From Arcobacter iocasae (lineage in GTDB: Bacteria; Campylobacterota; Campylobacteria; Campylobacterales; Arcobacteraceae), in assembly GCF_042214795.1 (NCBI RefSeq), contig NZ_CP090177.1, positions 310,001-374,000 on the forward strand: a stretch of DNA of 64,000 bases, read 5' to 3'. The translations under genes and the position numbers were made by a program. The notes beneath the pieces were generated by a model, which ran no database searches, was not told the origin of the DNA, and was given only the letters and a program-made list of their open reading frames with translations. This document shows positions 26,119 through 33,501 of the stretch, in pieces (the first letter of the stretch is position 1; every line of letters starts with the position of its first letter).

Positions 26119-27669
26119 TTAAACAATTTTCATCTCTTCCTTTAAGTACCAAAGGTTTTGCTCTTTTTCTATACAACCAATTTCTTCAAGTTCCTCTAAT
26201 ATTTCTTCTAAATTATTTACTTTAAAACCTTTTGTTTTATATAATTTATTACAGCATTTTTCTAATAGTTGAATGTCAACACCTTTTGACTCATCATTTA
26301 TTCGATATGTTAAATGATATAGTGCCAATAAACAAAGTCCTTGTTCAGGATTAATATTAATAGTTTTTTCTAAATTAATTTTATTATTAAGCTTAGAACC
26401 ATCCTTAATTAAAATTAAAAACATTAAAAGATGGCCATATGGTAAAAATTGATAAACTAAACTCATTTTACCTACACAATTAAACATATCTTCATATATA
26501 ATATTTATTAGTTTTTTTAATTTAATATTCCTAAATTTTTTAGAATTACCTGTAAGAGTCAAACTATCAATTGTTAAAAAACCAAAAAATTCTTTTTCTT
26601 TGGTAGGTTCTTTTATAAATCTTTGACACTTATTTATCAATTCTTCATTTTTAAATAATTCTTCAGATTTTTCACTAAAACTACTGTCTTTATTTATTCC
26701 ATATATCTTACGATAAGGGATTATATAGTTTTCTTTGATTTTATTTGCATGTTGAATAAAATCTGCCCCTTTTTTTACCAATACAAGATAATCATCTACA
26801 CTCATTGCTAAACTATCTTTATGATGAATTGAAGCTCTCATACAGGTAAGTTGAAATTCAAATTTATTAAGATGTTTTATATTATTGTCTGGTGTACTCA
26901 TAATCCCTTCGAGTATAACACTCAACCTTTCATAAGGTAAAGGATGTAGTCTAGTTTCATTTACTTCTTTACATTTATCTGCGAACCATTCAAATAAAAA
27001 ATTAATACTTAATATATAATCTTCTATCATTTCATATTCATCACATTTTGCATTAAAATATTCATACAAGTTAGTTTTGGATAGATTATACCTGCCAAAA
27101 GCAAATCTAGAACCGTAATAATCAGCTTCTGCTTCTAATACTCTTATAATTTCAATTTCATCATCACTAAATTCATTATTGTTATTAATTTCATTTATCT
27201 GATAATTTTCATTAACTTTAAAATCTAAATGCCCCCAAATTATATGGGCATACTCATGAAAAAATATGAAATCTAACCAATATAAAAGTATAGATTCTGT
27301 TAAAACATTAATATCTTTATGGTTTCTATCAAGACTTTTAAAAATTTTACTATAACTCATTACAAAATGAGCATGTCTAAATAATTCATCAATTAATTTA
27401 GGAAAGATAACTATTTTATAATGGTTAATATCAACTTTTATAACACAAGCATTTTCAATGTTTTTATCTTCTTTGCGTATGTTCTTTGGATTTATAAAAT
27501 CAATTTTTAACTCTTTGATAAACTTAATGTTTAAACCATTTATTATTTGTTTAACATTTTTATCTAACTCTTGATATATCCAATTTAGTTTTTTTTCTGA
27601 TATTTTAGTTTTTTGTATCATTTCTTTATACTCAAATTCGGTGATACCAGTATTTTTTAATGTTTTCAA
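26119..27669 (-). CDS. HEXXH zinc metallopeptidase, Lit/U49-like candidate (cargo gene 1)
   Basis: 516 residues, soluble. The zinc motif FFHEYAHIIWGH gives H138, catalytic E139 and H142. A third ligand is probable in the EAEADYYGSRFA helix (E179-D183). This arrangement is gluzincin-like and recalls Lit, the e14 prophage protease that cleaves EF-Tu during T4 infection, though I cannot confirm homology. The C-terminal 300 residues are helical and unknown. The start is a TTG six bases after AGGAG. As first gene it defines the operon promoter region (27670-27839), shared with the divergent gene at 27840. Confidence 0.7.
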   Translation of the reverse strand: MKTLKNTGITEFEYKEMIQKTKISEKKLNWIYQELDKNVKQIINGLNIKFIKELKIDFINPKNIRKEDKNIENACVIKVDINHYKIVIFPKLIDELFRHAHFVMSYSKIFKSLDRNHKDINVLTESILLYWLDFIFFHEYAHIIWGHLDFKVNENYQINEINNNNEFSDDEIEIIRVLEAEADYYGSRFAFGRYNLSKTNLYEYFNAKCDEYEMIEDYILSINFLFEWFADKCKEVNETRLHPLPYERLSVILEGIMSTPDNNIKHLNKFEFQLTCMRASIHHKDSLAMSVDDYLVLVKKGADFIQHANKIKENYIIPYRKIYGINKDSSFSEKSEELFKNEELINKCQRFIKEPTKEKEFFGFLTIDSLTLTGNSKKFRNIKLKKLINIIYEDMFNCVGKMSLVYQFLPYGHLLMFLILIKDGSKLNNKINLEKTININPEQGLCLLALYHLTYRINDESKGVDIQLLEKCCNKLYKTKGFKVNNLEEILEELEEIGCIEKEQNLWYLKEEMKIV

Positions 27670-27809
27670 TATAACTCCTATCTGTAAAATTTGAGACTTA
27701 AGATATTTGTTTCAAAGTTATTACTTTGTTCTCCAGTTTTATTATTTAAAATATTTATTTACTTTAGTTATTACAAGAAAATTATACATAAATATTCTAA
27801 AGATTACAG

Positions 27810-27815
27810 TATAAT
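27810..27815 (+). promoter_or_regulatory. Candidate -10 element of the element's right-arm operon
   Basis: A consensus TATAAT 24 bp before the TTG start at 27840 (start site expected near 27822), with AAAGGA between. The -35 region is not clear, as is usual in Campylobacterota. The minus-strand cargo operon starts at 27669, so the 170-bp gap is a divergent control region. Confidence 0.4.
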
Positions 27816-27839
27816 TTCACTATTGAAAGGAAAATAAAA

Positions 27840-28853
27840 TTGTTAGTTCAAAGTAATAAAAACTATATTAACAACCTCTACCTAGAAAACTACACATACC
27901 CAATAGACATACACTATAAAAAAGACATAATAAACAACACCCTAAATTTTTATCTAAAACATCATCCAACTTTTAACATAAATGCTTTCAATCAATTATC
28001 ACTTTCAACAATAGAAGAAATAATCAAACATGACAAAGTAATAAAAATAGAAAATCAAATGATATACAGGGAATTATATAAAATCATGTGGCTAATAAAT
28101 ATAACTTTTGAAGCATTAGAATTTATAAATCAACCAAATTATCCAAAGAAATACTTCGCAGATATTCAATCAGATAAAAAGAAAGTAACTAGAGAAACTA
28201 ACAGATATAAAAATATGGTCGTAGGGAACAATGCTATTTCCTCAAAAGGAGAACTAAGAGTAAATTGGTATTTCTATAATCTATTTAAAAAAAATAAAGA
28301 CCTATTAAAATTCTTCCTAAGTATTTATACTCTAACAGATATTACAAAAGCATCTTTACTCTATACAGAAAATGAAGATACAGTTACAAAAATAGTAAAA
28401 TTCTTTGATGATAAACTCATTCAAAAAACAACTCAAAAAGCACTAATAAAAAATCTAGGTATATTACTTCATTATGAGTTTAAAAATTATCTAAAAATAA
28501 AAGATACAAAATCTAAAGAACTAATATCAGAAATAATACCCTATGTACTTGATGAAGAACCTCCCAATGATGAAGAGTTTAATAACTATATTTATCTTTC
28601 CTCTACCCTATCCTTTTTACCAATATTTGGTTCAAGTAAAAAAAATCCTTATCCTATACAGAAACAAAAACAAATCAAAGCAATGTTTATTAAAATTCTT
28701 AAAAGTGAAAATCCAAATACTAGAATAAATCACTTTTTTTTAACATCAGAAATGAAAGGATTATTAGAATCTCCCCATATACTATTTTTACAAAAATATC
28801 CACTGGAATTTTTTAGAATTAATCCAAAATATTCCTCTTTAATTAAAAAATAA
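27840..28853 (+). CDS. Hypothetical protein of the replication arm
   Basis: 337 residues, soluble, largely helical, basic, with no recognised domain. The start is TTG, five to ten bases after GAAAGGA. The first bases (TTGTTAGTTC) resemble the start of the next gene but one segment on (ATGTTAGTTC at 28926). It leads the plus-strand arm that continues with the ssDNA-binding candidate and the replication initiator, so a role in replication or maintenance is plausible but unproven. Confidence 0.6.
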   Translation: MLVQSNKNYINNLYLENYTYPIDIHYKKDIINNTLNFYLKHHPTFNINAFNQLSLSTIEEIIKHDKVIKIENQMIYRELYKIMWLINITFEALEFINQPNYPKKYFADIQSDKKKVTRETNRYKNMVVGNNAISSKGELRVNWYFYNLFKKNKDLLKFFLSIYTLTDITKASLLYTENEDTVTKIVKFFDDKLIQKTTQKALIKNLGILLHYEFKNYLKIKDTKSKELISEIIPYVLDEEPPNDEEFNNYIYLSSTLSFLPIFGSSKKNPYPIQKQKQIKAMFIKILKSENPNTRINHFFLTSEMKGLLESPHILFLQKYPLEFFRINPKYSSLIKK

Positions 28854-28894
28854 AATCCTCTAAACTTCCCTCATGTAATTACAAATAAAAACAC

Positions 28895-28908
28895 GATAAT
28901 CGATTATC
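28895..28908. promoter_or_regulatory. 14-bp perfect palindrome before the small DNA-binding candidate
   Basis: GATAATCGATTATC lies 17 bp before the ATG at 28926, directly ahead of the AAAGGA ribosome site. It could be an operator for autoregulation, or translational control by the small protein. No second copy was noticed in the window. Confidence 0.4.
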
Positions 28909-28925
28909 CAAACAAAGGATAAAAA

Positions 28926-29186
28926 ATGTTAGTTCTAAAAGCAGAATTAATAGGAATCTATAAAGCAAATGACTTTACAGATAAAAAGACAAATGCTGTA
29001 ACGCATGGAAAGACAAAATTACAGCTAATGAGCCATCAGAATATGCAAGATGGCTCAACTAAGATGACATTACTAGATATTAGTATTCCAGAGTCTAAAG
29101 TAAAACTTTATACTAAAGATAAAATTGGAAAAACAATTGAAGTTGATGTTGCAATAATTGGTGATGTTAAATATTACGGTATTTAA
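28926..29186 (+). CDS. Small possible ssDNA-binding protein (OB-fold, inovirus gV/RstB-like context)
   Basis: 86 residues, predicted mostly beta-strand (MLVLKAELIGIYKA, KTKLQLMSHQ, KIGKTIEVDVAIIG), a pattern compatible with an OB fold. In filamentous phages and related elements a small ssDNA-binding protein stands next to the Rep_trans/RstA-type initiator, as here (128 bp ahead of it). The family call comes from context and fold impression only. Ribosome site AAAGGA. Confidence 0.5.
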   Translation: MLVLKAELIGIYKANDFTDKKTNAVTHGKTKLQLMSHQNMQDGSTKMTLLDISIPESKVKLYTKDKIGKTIEVDVAIIGDVKYYGI

Positions 29187-29267
29187 TCAAATGCTTTTCA
29201 CACTTATAAAAAATCCAAAGAAACGGAGGTTTATTTGATTTTTTTAAGGGTGGAAAGCAATATTTTT

Positions 29268-29291
29268 AAGGGGTATATAGTAATACCCCTT
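29268..29291 (+). repeat. GC-rich hairpin upstream of rep, candidate origin or terminator
   Basis: A perfect 9-bp stem AAGGGGTAT (29268-29276) / ATACCCCTT (29283-29291) with a 6-base loop ATAGTA is followed by TCTT. It stands out in AT-rich DNA, 24 bp before the initiator start. A TTTTTAAGGG motif occurs at 29241-29250 and again at 29264-29273. Rolling-circle initiators nick in or beside such hairpins; a terminator for the gene at 28926 is the simpler alternative. Confidence 0.45.
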
Positions 29292-29314
29292 TCTTAACGG
29301 ATAAAGGAAATAAT

Positions 29315-30682
29315 ATGCATGATATAAAAATGCTTCATGGTATTGATTCACTTTACTATTTTGCAGAATCAAACGAAAACTATGATGATTTATTTATAGA
29401 AATCCTAGACCAAATAGAAGAACTCAAAGGTAAATTTCAAAGAAAAGATATTGAGTTTGAAAACAATGATATAAATATTACAATCAATGATATACCTCTA
29501 AACTATCTTGGAAAAGCAGAAGGTTTTTATTGGTTTAAAGATATTAATGAGTTTTTTAAAATAGGATTTAAAGATAAATATAAAAATAGAGGATTAAATG
29601 ATATTAGAATTCAACTTCAAGGAGTTGGAATTTATACTATTGGAATAAGTAGTTTAACTGAGTTTATTAATAACATACTTTTAAAACATTATATTACAGG
29701 ATACTATCCAATTACTAGAGCAGATTTAAACTGTTTTATTCAATATGACTTTTCTTTTATAACTAAAAATATGTTTGTAACAAGAAAAAGACAATACTCA
29801 ACTATAAGTGAAATAGGAAGTTCAACTAAGACACAAACCCTATATATAGGTAAAGAGCCTTTTAAACTTAGAATCTATGATAAAAAAGAGGAACTTAAAA
29901 AATCTAAGAAAAAAGATTTAATGTATGAGTACTTTATGAATAATGGCTTTGATATGGATAATGATGTATTTAATATAGAGTTTGAAATACATAGAACTTA
30001 TTTAAAGACTTTTAATATATCAACTATTGAAGAACTGTTATCTAATGCAGAAAATCTTTTTAAAGATTCTATGAATCAATTAAGACTTGTTGATGTATCA
30101 AATATTACAGATAATGACATAAAGAATAATTCTAAATCAAGAGCAAATACTCTTCCAATATGGGAACATATACAAGAATCATATAAACTAGATGATTTTT
30201 TACAAATACAATTACCACTTATTAAAGTTAAAAGAGCAGTTTGTATATATGATGATTATAAATTTAAGACTGAATTCATATCGCTTGTTAGAAGAGCTTT
30301 TATTAATAATCTTAACATTGATACTGATTACTTGGAATTATTGTTTTATAAGGCAAAAGAGAGCCTTAAAAGAGTTACTACGAATAAAGAGATTAAGAAA
30401 AGATATATTGATGTTGAAGTTATACATGAAAATGATAATACTAAAGAGAATCTTAGACTTTTAGAAGATGGTAGTTTGATTAAGCCTGTTGATGTTGTTT
30501 CTATTTCAAGTTTGAGTGATTATGATTTACAAGTTTATTATGAGAAAGCTTTAAAACATCAACACAAAAGTAAAAGGGAATTTGATATTTATTTGGTGGC
30601 TCAAAAAGAGTTGATTAAAAGAGGTTTGATTCCTGTTCTTAGTGTTAGTGATTGTTTGGAAAAGGAGGATAAAAAACTATGA
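29315..30682 (+). CDS. Replication initiation protein, Rep_trans (RstA-like) family
   Basis: 455 residues. The central segment TQTLYIGKEPFKLRIYDK is characteristic of Rep_trans rolling-circle initiators (plasmid Rep, CTX-phage RstA), where a basic YDK-type motif follows the TxYIGxR strand. R/D-rich strand ADLNCFIQYDF precedes it, as in the family. It would nick a double-strand origin and start rolling-circle replication of the excised element. It is followed at the ATGA overlap (4 bp) by the HTH gene, so the two are coupled. The candidate origin is the hairpin at 29268. Confidence 0.75.
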   Translation: MHDIKMLHGIDSLYYFAESNENYDDLFIEILDQIEELKGKFQRKDIEFENNDINITINDIPLNYLGKAEGFYWFKDINEFFKIGFKDKYKNRGLNDIRIQLQGVGIYTIGISSLTEFINNILLKHYITGYYPITRADLNCFIQYDFSFITKNMFVTRKRQYSTISEIGSSTKTQTLYIGKEPFKLRIYDKKEELKKSKKKDLMYEYFMNNGFDMDNDVFNIEFEIHRTYLKTFNISTIEELLSNAENLFKDSMNQLRLVDVSNITDNDIKNNSKSRANTLPIWEHIQESYKLDDFLQIQLPLIKVKRAVCIYDDYKFKTEFISLVRRAFINNLNIDTDYLELLFYKAKESLKRVTTNKEIKKRYIDVEVIHENDNTKENLRLLEDGSLIKPVDVVSISSLSDYDLQVYYEKALKHQHKSKREFDIYLVAQKELIKRGLIPVLSVSDCLEKEDKKL

Positions 30683-31002
30683 TTGAGATGGAAAATATAA
30701 ACCTAATAAAAGAGATAGCAAATGATATTGAAACAATTAAAAAAGCCCTAGCATCAATTCAAACTAAAAGATGGCTAAATACACAAGAACTAGCTAAATA
30801 CCTTGGTTATTCTAAAGATAGAATCTACAAATTAAAAGAAGAAGTTTTTATTGAGAATTTACATTTTTATAAAAAAACTGGTAAGATTTTATATGATAGA
30901 GTTGAGATTGACGATTGGGTGGTAGGAAAGGAAAACCATGAAATTATTCAGTCGAGACGATATACTGTGGATAACATTTTATCATCAATCAAAAAGGTAT
31001 AA
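30679..31002 (+). CDS. Excisionase-like helix-turn-helix protein
   Basis: 107 residues. An HTH_17/MerR-like domain occupies about 33-75 (WLNTQELAKYLGYSKDRIYK, ending with a wing KILYDRVEIDDWV), typical of excisionases and element-borne DNA-binding proteins. It overlaps the initiator gene by 4 bp and the integrase gene by 65 bp, so excision factor and integrase are translated together. It may direct excision by binding the repeats near the ends. Confidence 0.75.
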   Translation: MIEMENINLIKEIANDIETIKKALASIQTKRWLNTQELAKYLGYSKDRIYKLKEEVFIENLHFYKKTGKILYDRVEIDDWVVGKENHEIIQSRRYTVDNILSSIKKV

Positions 31003-31996
31003 ACGAAGTTTAAATCTAAAAGATACTAAGAGAAATAGAAAGTTAGCACAAGAAACATATATGCCTGAATTTCAATACAAATTGAATACAGGCGAGTTCT
31101 TTAAAAATGAAGTTAGAATTCCGACAATAGATGAATTTGTATATAAATCATTTAAAATACATGAAGCAACAAGGAAATATTCTACGCATATAGATTATTA
31201 CAATGGATATCATACCCATATACAAAGCACTTTTGCTAAAAAAAGGTTAGATGCTGTTAAACCATCAGATATAGAGCTTTGGCAAAATGCCCTACTCGAT
31301 AAAGGTTTAAGTCCTCGAAGAATTAAAACACTAAGAACAGTACTTACAACTCTTTACAATGATGCAATTAAAGATGGCATTGTAAAATATAGTCCTTTAT
31401 CAGTAGTAAAAGTTCCAAGAGCACAAAGAGTAGAGATAAAACCTTTTAGTCTTAGAGAAATTAAAACTATTCTTGATAACTGTGAGGGACAAGTTAAGAA
31501 CTTTATTGCTTTGGCTTTTTTTACGGGTATGAGAAGTGGAGAAATGGTTGGATTAAGATGGTCTGATATTGATTTTAATAAATTAGAAATTTCAATATCA
31601 AGAACAATAAAGATGGGAGAAATATCAAGACCTAAAACTGAAAATAGTAATAGAGTTATTGATATTATTGATTATCTTTTACCTTATCTAAAAGACCAAT
31701 ACAAATTAACTGGACAAAAAAGGTCTTATGTATTTTTAAATGAAAATGATGAACATATTTATGATATCAAAAGAATAAGAGATACTCATTGGAAAAAGAT
31801 ATTAAAAAAGGTTGGTTTAGAATATAGACCCATTTATCATACTAGGCATACTTTTGCAACAATTATGATAGAACACAATGAAGATATTCTTTGGGTCTCA
31901 AATATGTTAGGACATACAGATTCAACAATGACCTTATCAAAATATGCTAGATATATTAAAAGAAAAGACAAAAAAAGAGCAACTTTTCTAAAATAA
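30938..31996 (+). CDS. Tyrosine recombinase (phage-type integrase)
   Basis: 352 residues: N-terminal arm-binding and SAM-like core-binding parts (about 1-160), then the catalytic domain. Catalytic residues: R199 (GMRSGEM), R303 (HTRHTF), H326 (GHTDST) and nucleophile Y336. The ATG has GAAAGGA just before it and lies 65 bp inside the HTH gene. It is adjacent to the intact tRNA-Asn, about 340 bp from the core site. All catalytic residues are intact, so it should be active. Confidence 0.93.
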   Translation: MKLFSRDDILWITFYHQSKRYKRSLNLKDTKRNRKLAQETYMPEFQYKLNTGEFFKNEVRIPTIDEFVYKSFKIHEATRKYSTHIDYYNGYHTHIQSTFAKKRLDAVKPSDIELWQNALLDKGLSPRRIKTLRTVLTTLYNDAIKDGIVKYSPLSVVKVPRAQRVEIKPFSLREIKTILDNCEGQVKNFIALAFFTGMRSGEMVGLRWSDIDFNKLEISISRTIKMGEISRPKTENSNRVIDIIDYLLPYLKDQYKLTGQKRSYVFLNENDEHIYDIKRIRDTHWKKILKKVGLEYRPIYHTRHTFATIMIEHNEDILWVSNMLGHTDSTMTLSKYARYIKRKDKKRATFLK

Positions 31997-32046
31997 GCCT
32001 AGTTTTTTTCAAAAATAATTCAAAATTTGAGTATTTTTTGGGAACA

Positions 32047-32057
32047 TTTTGGGTACA
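32047..32057 (+). repeat. Degenerate element-end motif (TTTTGGGTACA)
   Basis: One of a series of TTTTGGGYACA motifs between the integrase stop and the tRNA; others are at 32137-32147 and, doubled, at 32262-32288. The region 31997-32336 holds no gene; its content is these motifs and the attachment core. Confidence 0.5.
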
Positions 32058-32261
32058 GTAAAACAGAACATCAAACTACACTCTAAAGTCTATATATAGG
32101 CATATACAGAATTCTAACTTTTTCAATAGAAGTTCATTTTGGGCACAATTGAAGAAAAAAAATTGCAAAATTTTTACAATTTTAAAATCAATCAATTTTG
32201 TCTAAAAAAAGAGATTTTTAAAAGTATTCAAAATAAGTCAAAAATTAAGGTAAAAAAATTG

Positions 32262-32288
32262 ATTTTGGGCACAATTTGGGCACAGTAA
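32262..32288 (+). repeat. 27-bp element-end repeat, right copy
   Basis: Identical over 27 bp to 19582-19608. It carries two TTTGGGCACA units and lies 46 bp inside the right attachment repeat. With the single motifs at 32047 and 32137 it probably forms integrase or excisionase arm sites. Confidence 0.75.
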
Positions 32289-32334
32289 CAAATTTAAATC
32301 TCTTGAATGTACGTTTTTTAGGGGGTTTTGGGAT

Positions 32335-32352
32335 AGTGGCTCCGGCACCTGG
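32335..32352 (+). repeat. Right attachment site inside tRNA-Asn 3' end
   Basis: Same 18 bases as 19473-19490. They span the CCA, discriminator base and acceptor stem of the tRNA gene at 32337-32411, which stays complete after integration. Confidence 0.85.
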
Positions 32353-32411
32353 ATTCGAACCAGGGACCAAATGATTAACAGTCATCTACTCTACCACTGA
32401 GCTATGCCGGA
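32337..32411 (-). tRNA. tRNA-Asn(GTT), copy 1
   Basis: A 75-nt cloverleaf: acceptor stem TCCGGCA/TGCCGGA, D-arm GCTCAGTGGTAGAGT, anticodon loop CTGTTAA with anticodon GTT, T-arm GGTTCGAATCC, discriminator G and encoded CCA. It is the integration target of the element. The next copy, identical, is 34 bp upstream on the same strand. Confidence 0.97.
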
Positions 32412-32445
32412 ACTTGTATAAAAAGGTATTTAAAAAGAAGTTTGA

Positions 32446-32520
32446 TGGCTCCGGCACCTGGATTCGAACCAGGGACCAAATGATTAACAGTCATCTACTC
32501 TACCACTGAGCTATGCCGGA
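32446..32520 (-). tRNA. tRNA-Asn(GTT), copy 2
   Basis: Identical over all 75 nt to the copy at 32337-32411, also with encoded CCA. The two are probably co-transcribed (34-bp spacer), with this one first. Confidence 0.97.
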
Positions 32521-32592
32521 ATCTTTCTTCTCTTTAAATGGAGTGGAAGTATAGTAAAATTTGTTTTTATTGTCAAGGAAATTTTACTAAAA

Positions 32593-33501
32593 TTAGCAAA
32601 TTTTATAGAAATTTAAGCCTGCACTATCTACTAATGAAATTTTTGACATTTCTATTAGCTTTTCTAACTCTTTTTTACTATTTTCATCAAACATATTATT
32701 GATATCTTCTACTGTTAAAGGTCGTCGCTCTAGCATAGATAATATCTCTTCACTACTATAAGAGTTTATCTGTTTTGGTCTATTTTTATATGCGATATTT
32801 ACATTTATGTTTTCAAATCTTTTTGCAATACTTTCTAGTGTCTCAAAGCTTACTGGTTTGACTTCATAAGCTGGTGGTCTATCAATAGTACCAATATCAA
32901 CCCTATGTGGATTTATCTTTTTAACAGCTTCATATAACAATTCTATCTCTTCATCTTTATCGTTTAGATTTTTTACAAAAAGTATCTCTAGTACAAAGCT
33001 TTTATTTGTTTTCTTTCTAAACTCTATCATTGACTCGATTATTTTTTCTATATCAATATTATTGTGGATTCTATCTAGTTTTTTAAAACACTTTTGACTT
33101 ACACAATCAAGTGATAATTTCACCGTATCAAATTTCAATAAAGCATCAAAAATCTTTTTATCATATATAGTACCACCATTTGATAATATCAATGTCTTAG
33201 TATCATTTTTGATTTCATTTATTTTTGTAATTAGCTCATCTAGTTTTGGATATAGTGTTGGCTCACCATTTGCAGTGATTGTTATAACATCAATTTTTGG
33301 GTGTTTCTCATAAGAGTCTTTAATAGCCTCTAAGACTTCATCTACACTTGGGTATGAATCCATCTTATCAACTGTTTTTGCAGGCTTTAATTCACAGTAT
33401 AAGCAGTCAAAATTACACTGTTTTGTATCAGGGGATAAATCTACTCCTAAAGAGATACCAAATCTCCGTGAAGGAATAGGACCAAAGATTATATTAGACA
33501 C
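32593..33501 (-). CDS. Radical SAM protein (COG0731-like)
   Basis: 302 residues. The CX3CX2C cluster motif is at C29, C33 and C36 (CNFDCLYC), preceded by the family opening FGPIPSRRFGISLGVD. It belongs to the radical SAM group annotated as wyosine-synthase-like, whose bacterial reaction is not established. The start overlaps the hemE stop by one base, so it is the last gene of the gyrA-asd-yqhA-hemE operon. Function beyond radical SAM chemistry is unknown. Confidence 0.85.
   Translation of the reverse strand: MSNIIFGPIPSRRFGISLGVDLSPDTKQCNFDCLYCELKPAKTVDKMDSYPSVDEVLEAIKDSYEKHPKIDVITITANGEPTLYPKLDELITKINEIKNDTKTLILSNGGTIYDKKIFDALLKFDTVKLSLDCVSQKCFKKLDRIHNNIDIEKIIESMIEFRKKTNKSFVLEILFVKNLNDKDEEIELLYEAVKKINPHRVDIGTIDRPPAYEVKPVSFETLESIAKRFENINVNIAYKNRPKQINSYSSEEILSMLERRPLTVEDINNMFDENSKKELEKLIEMSKISLVDSAGLNFYKIC

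Larger units (their letters stand above)
19473..32352 (+). mobile_element. tRNA-Asn-integrated element with replication module and six-gene cargo operon
   Basis: Bounded by an 18-bp direct repeat (19473-19490 and 32335-32352) that equals the 3' end of tRNA-Asn including CCA. A tyrosine integrase sits at the tRNA end, as usual for tRNA-targeting elements. The right arm (27.8-32 kb, plus strand) holds an unknown protein, a possible ssDNA-binding protein, a Rep_trans replication initiator, an HTH excisionase-like protein and the integrase. The left arm (19.8-27.7 kb, minus strand) is one six-gene cargo run. No capsid, tail, relaxase or T4SS genes are visible, so it may be a satellite or a mobilisable element. 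A 27-bp repeat near both ends probably binds the integrase. Confidence 0.85.

Noticed and set aside
19473..32352. Intact filamentous prophage
   Set aside because: The initiator and small DNA-binding candidate fit, but no coat, pIII-like, Zot/pI or secretin genes are present. The remaining genes are enzymes, a channel and membrane proteins.
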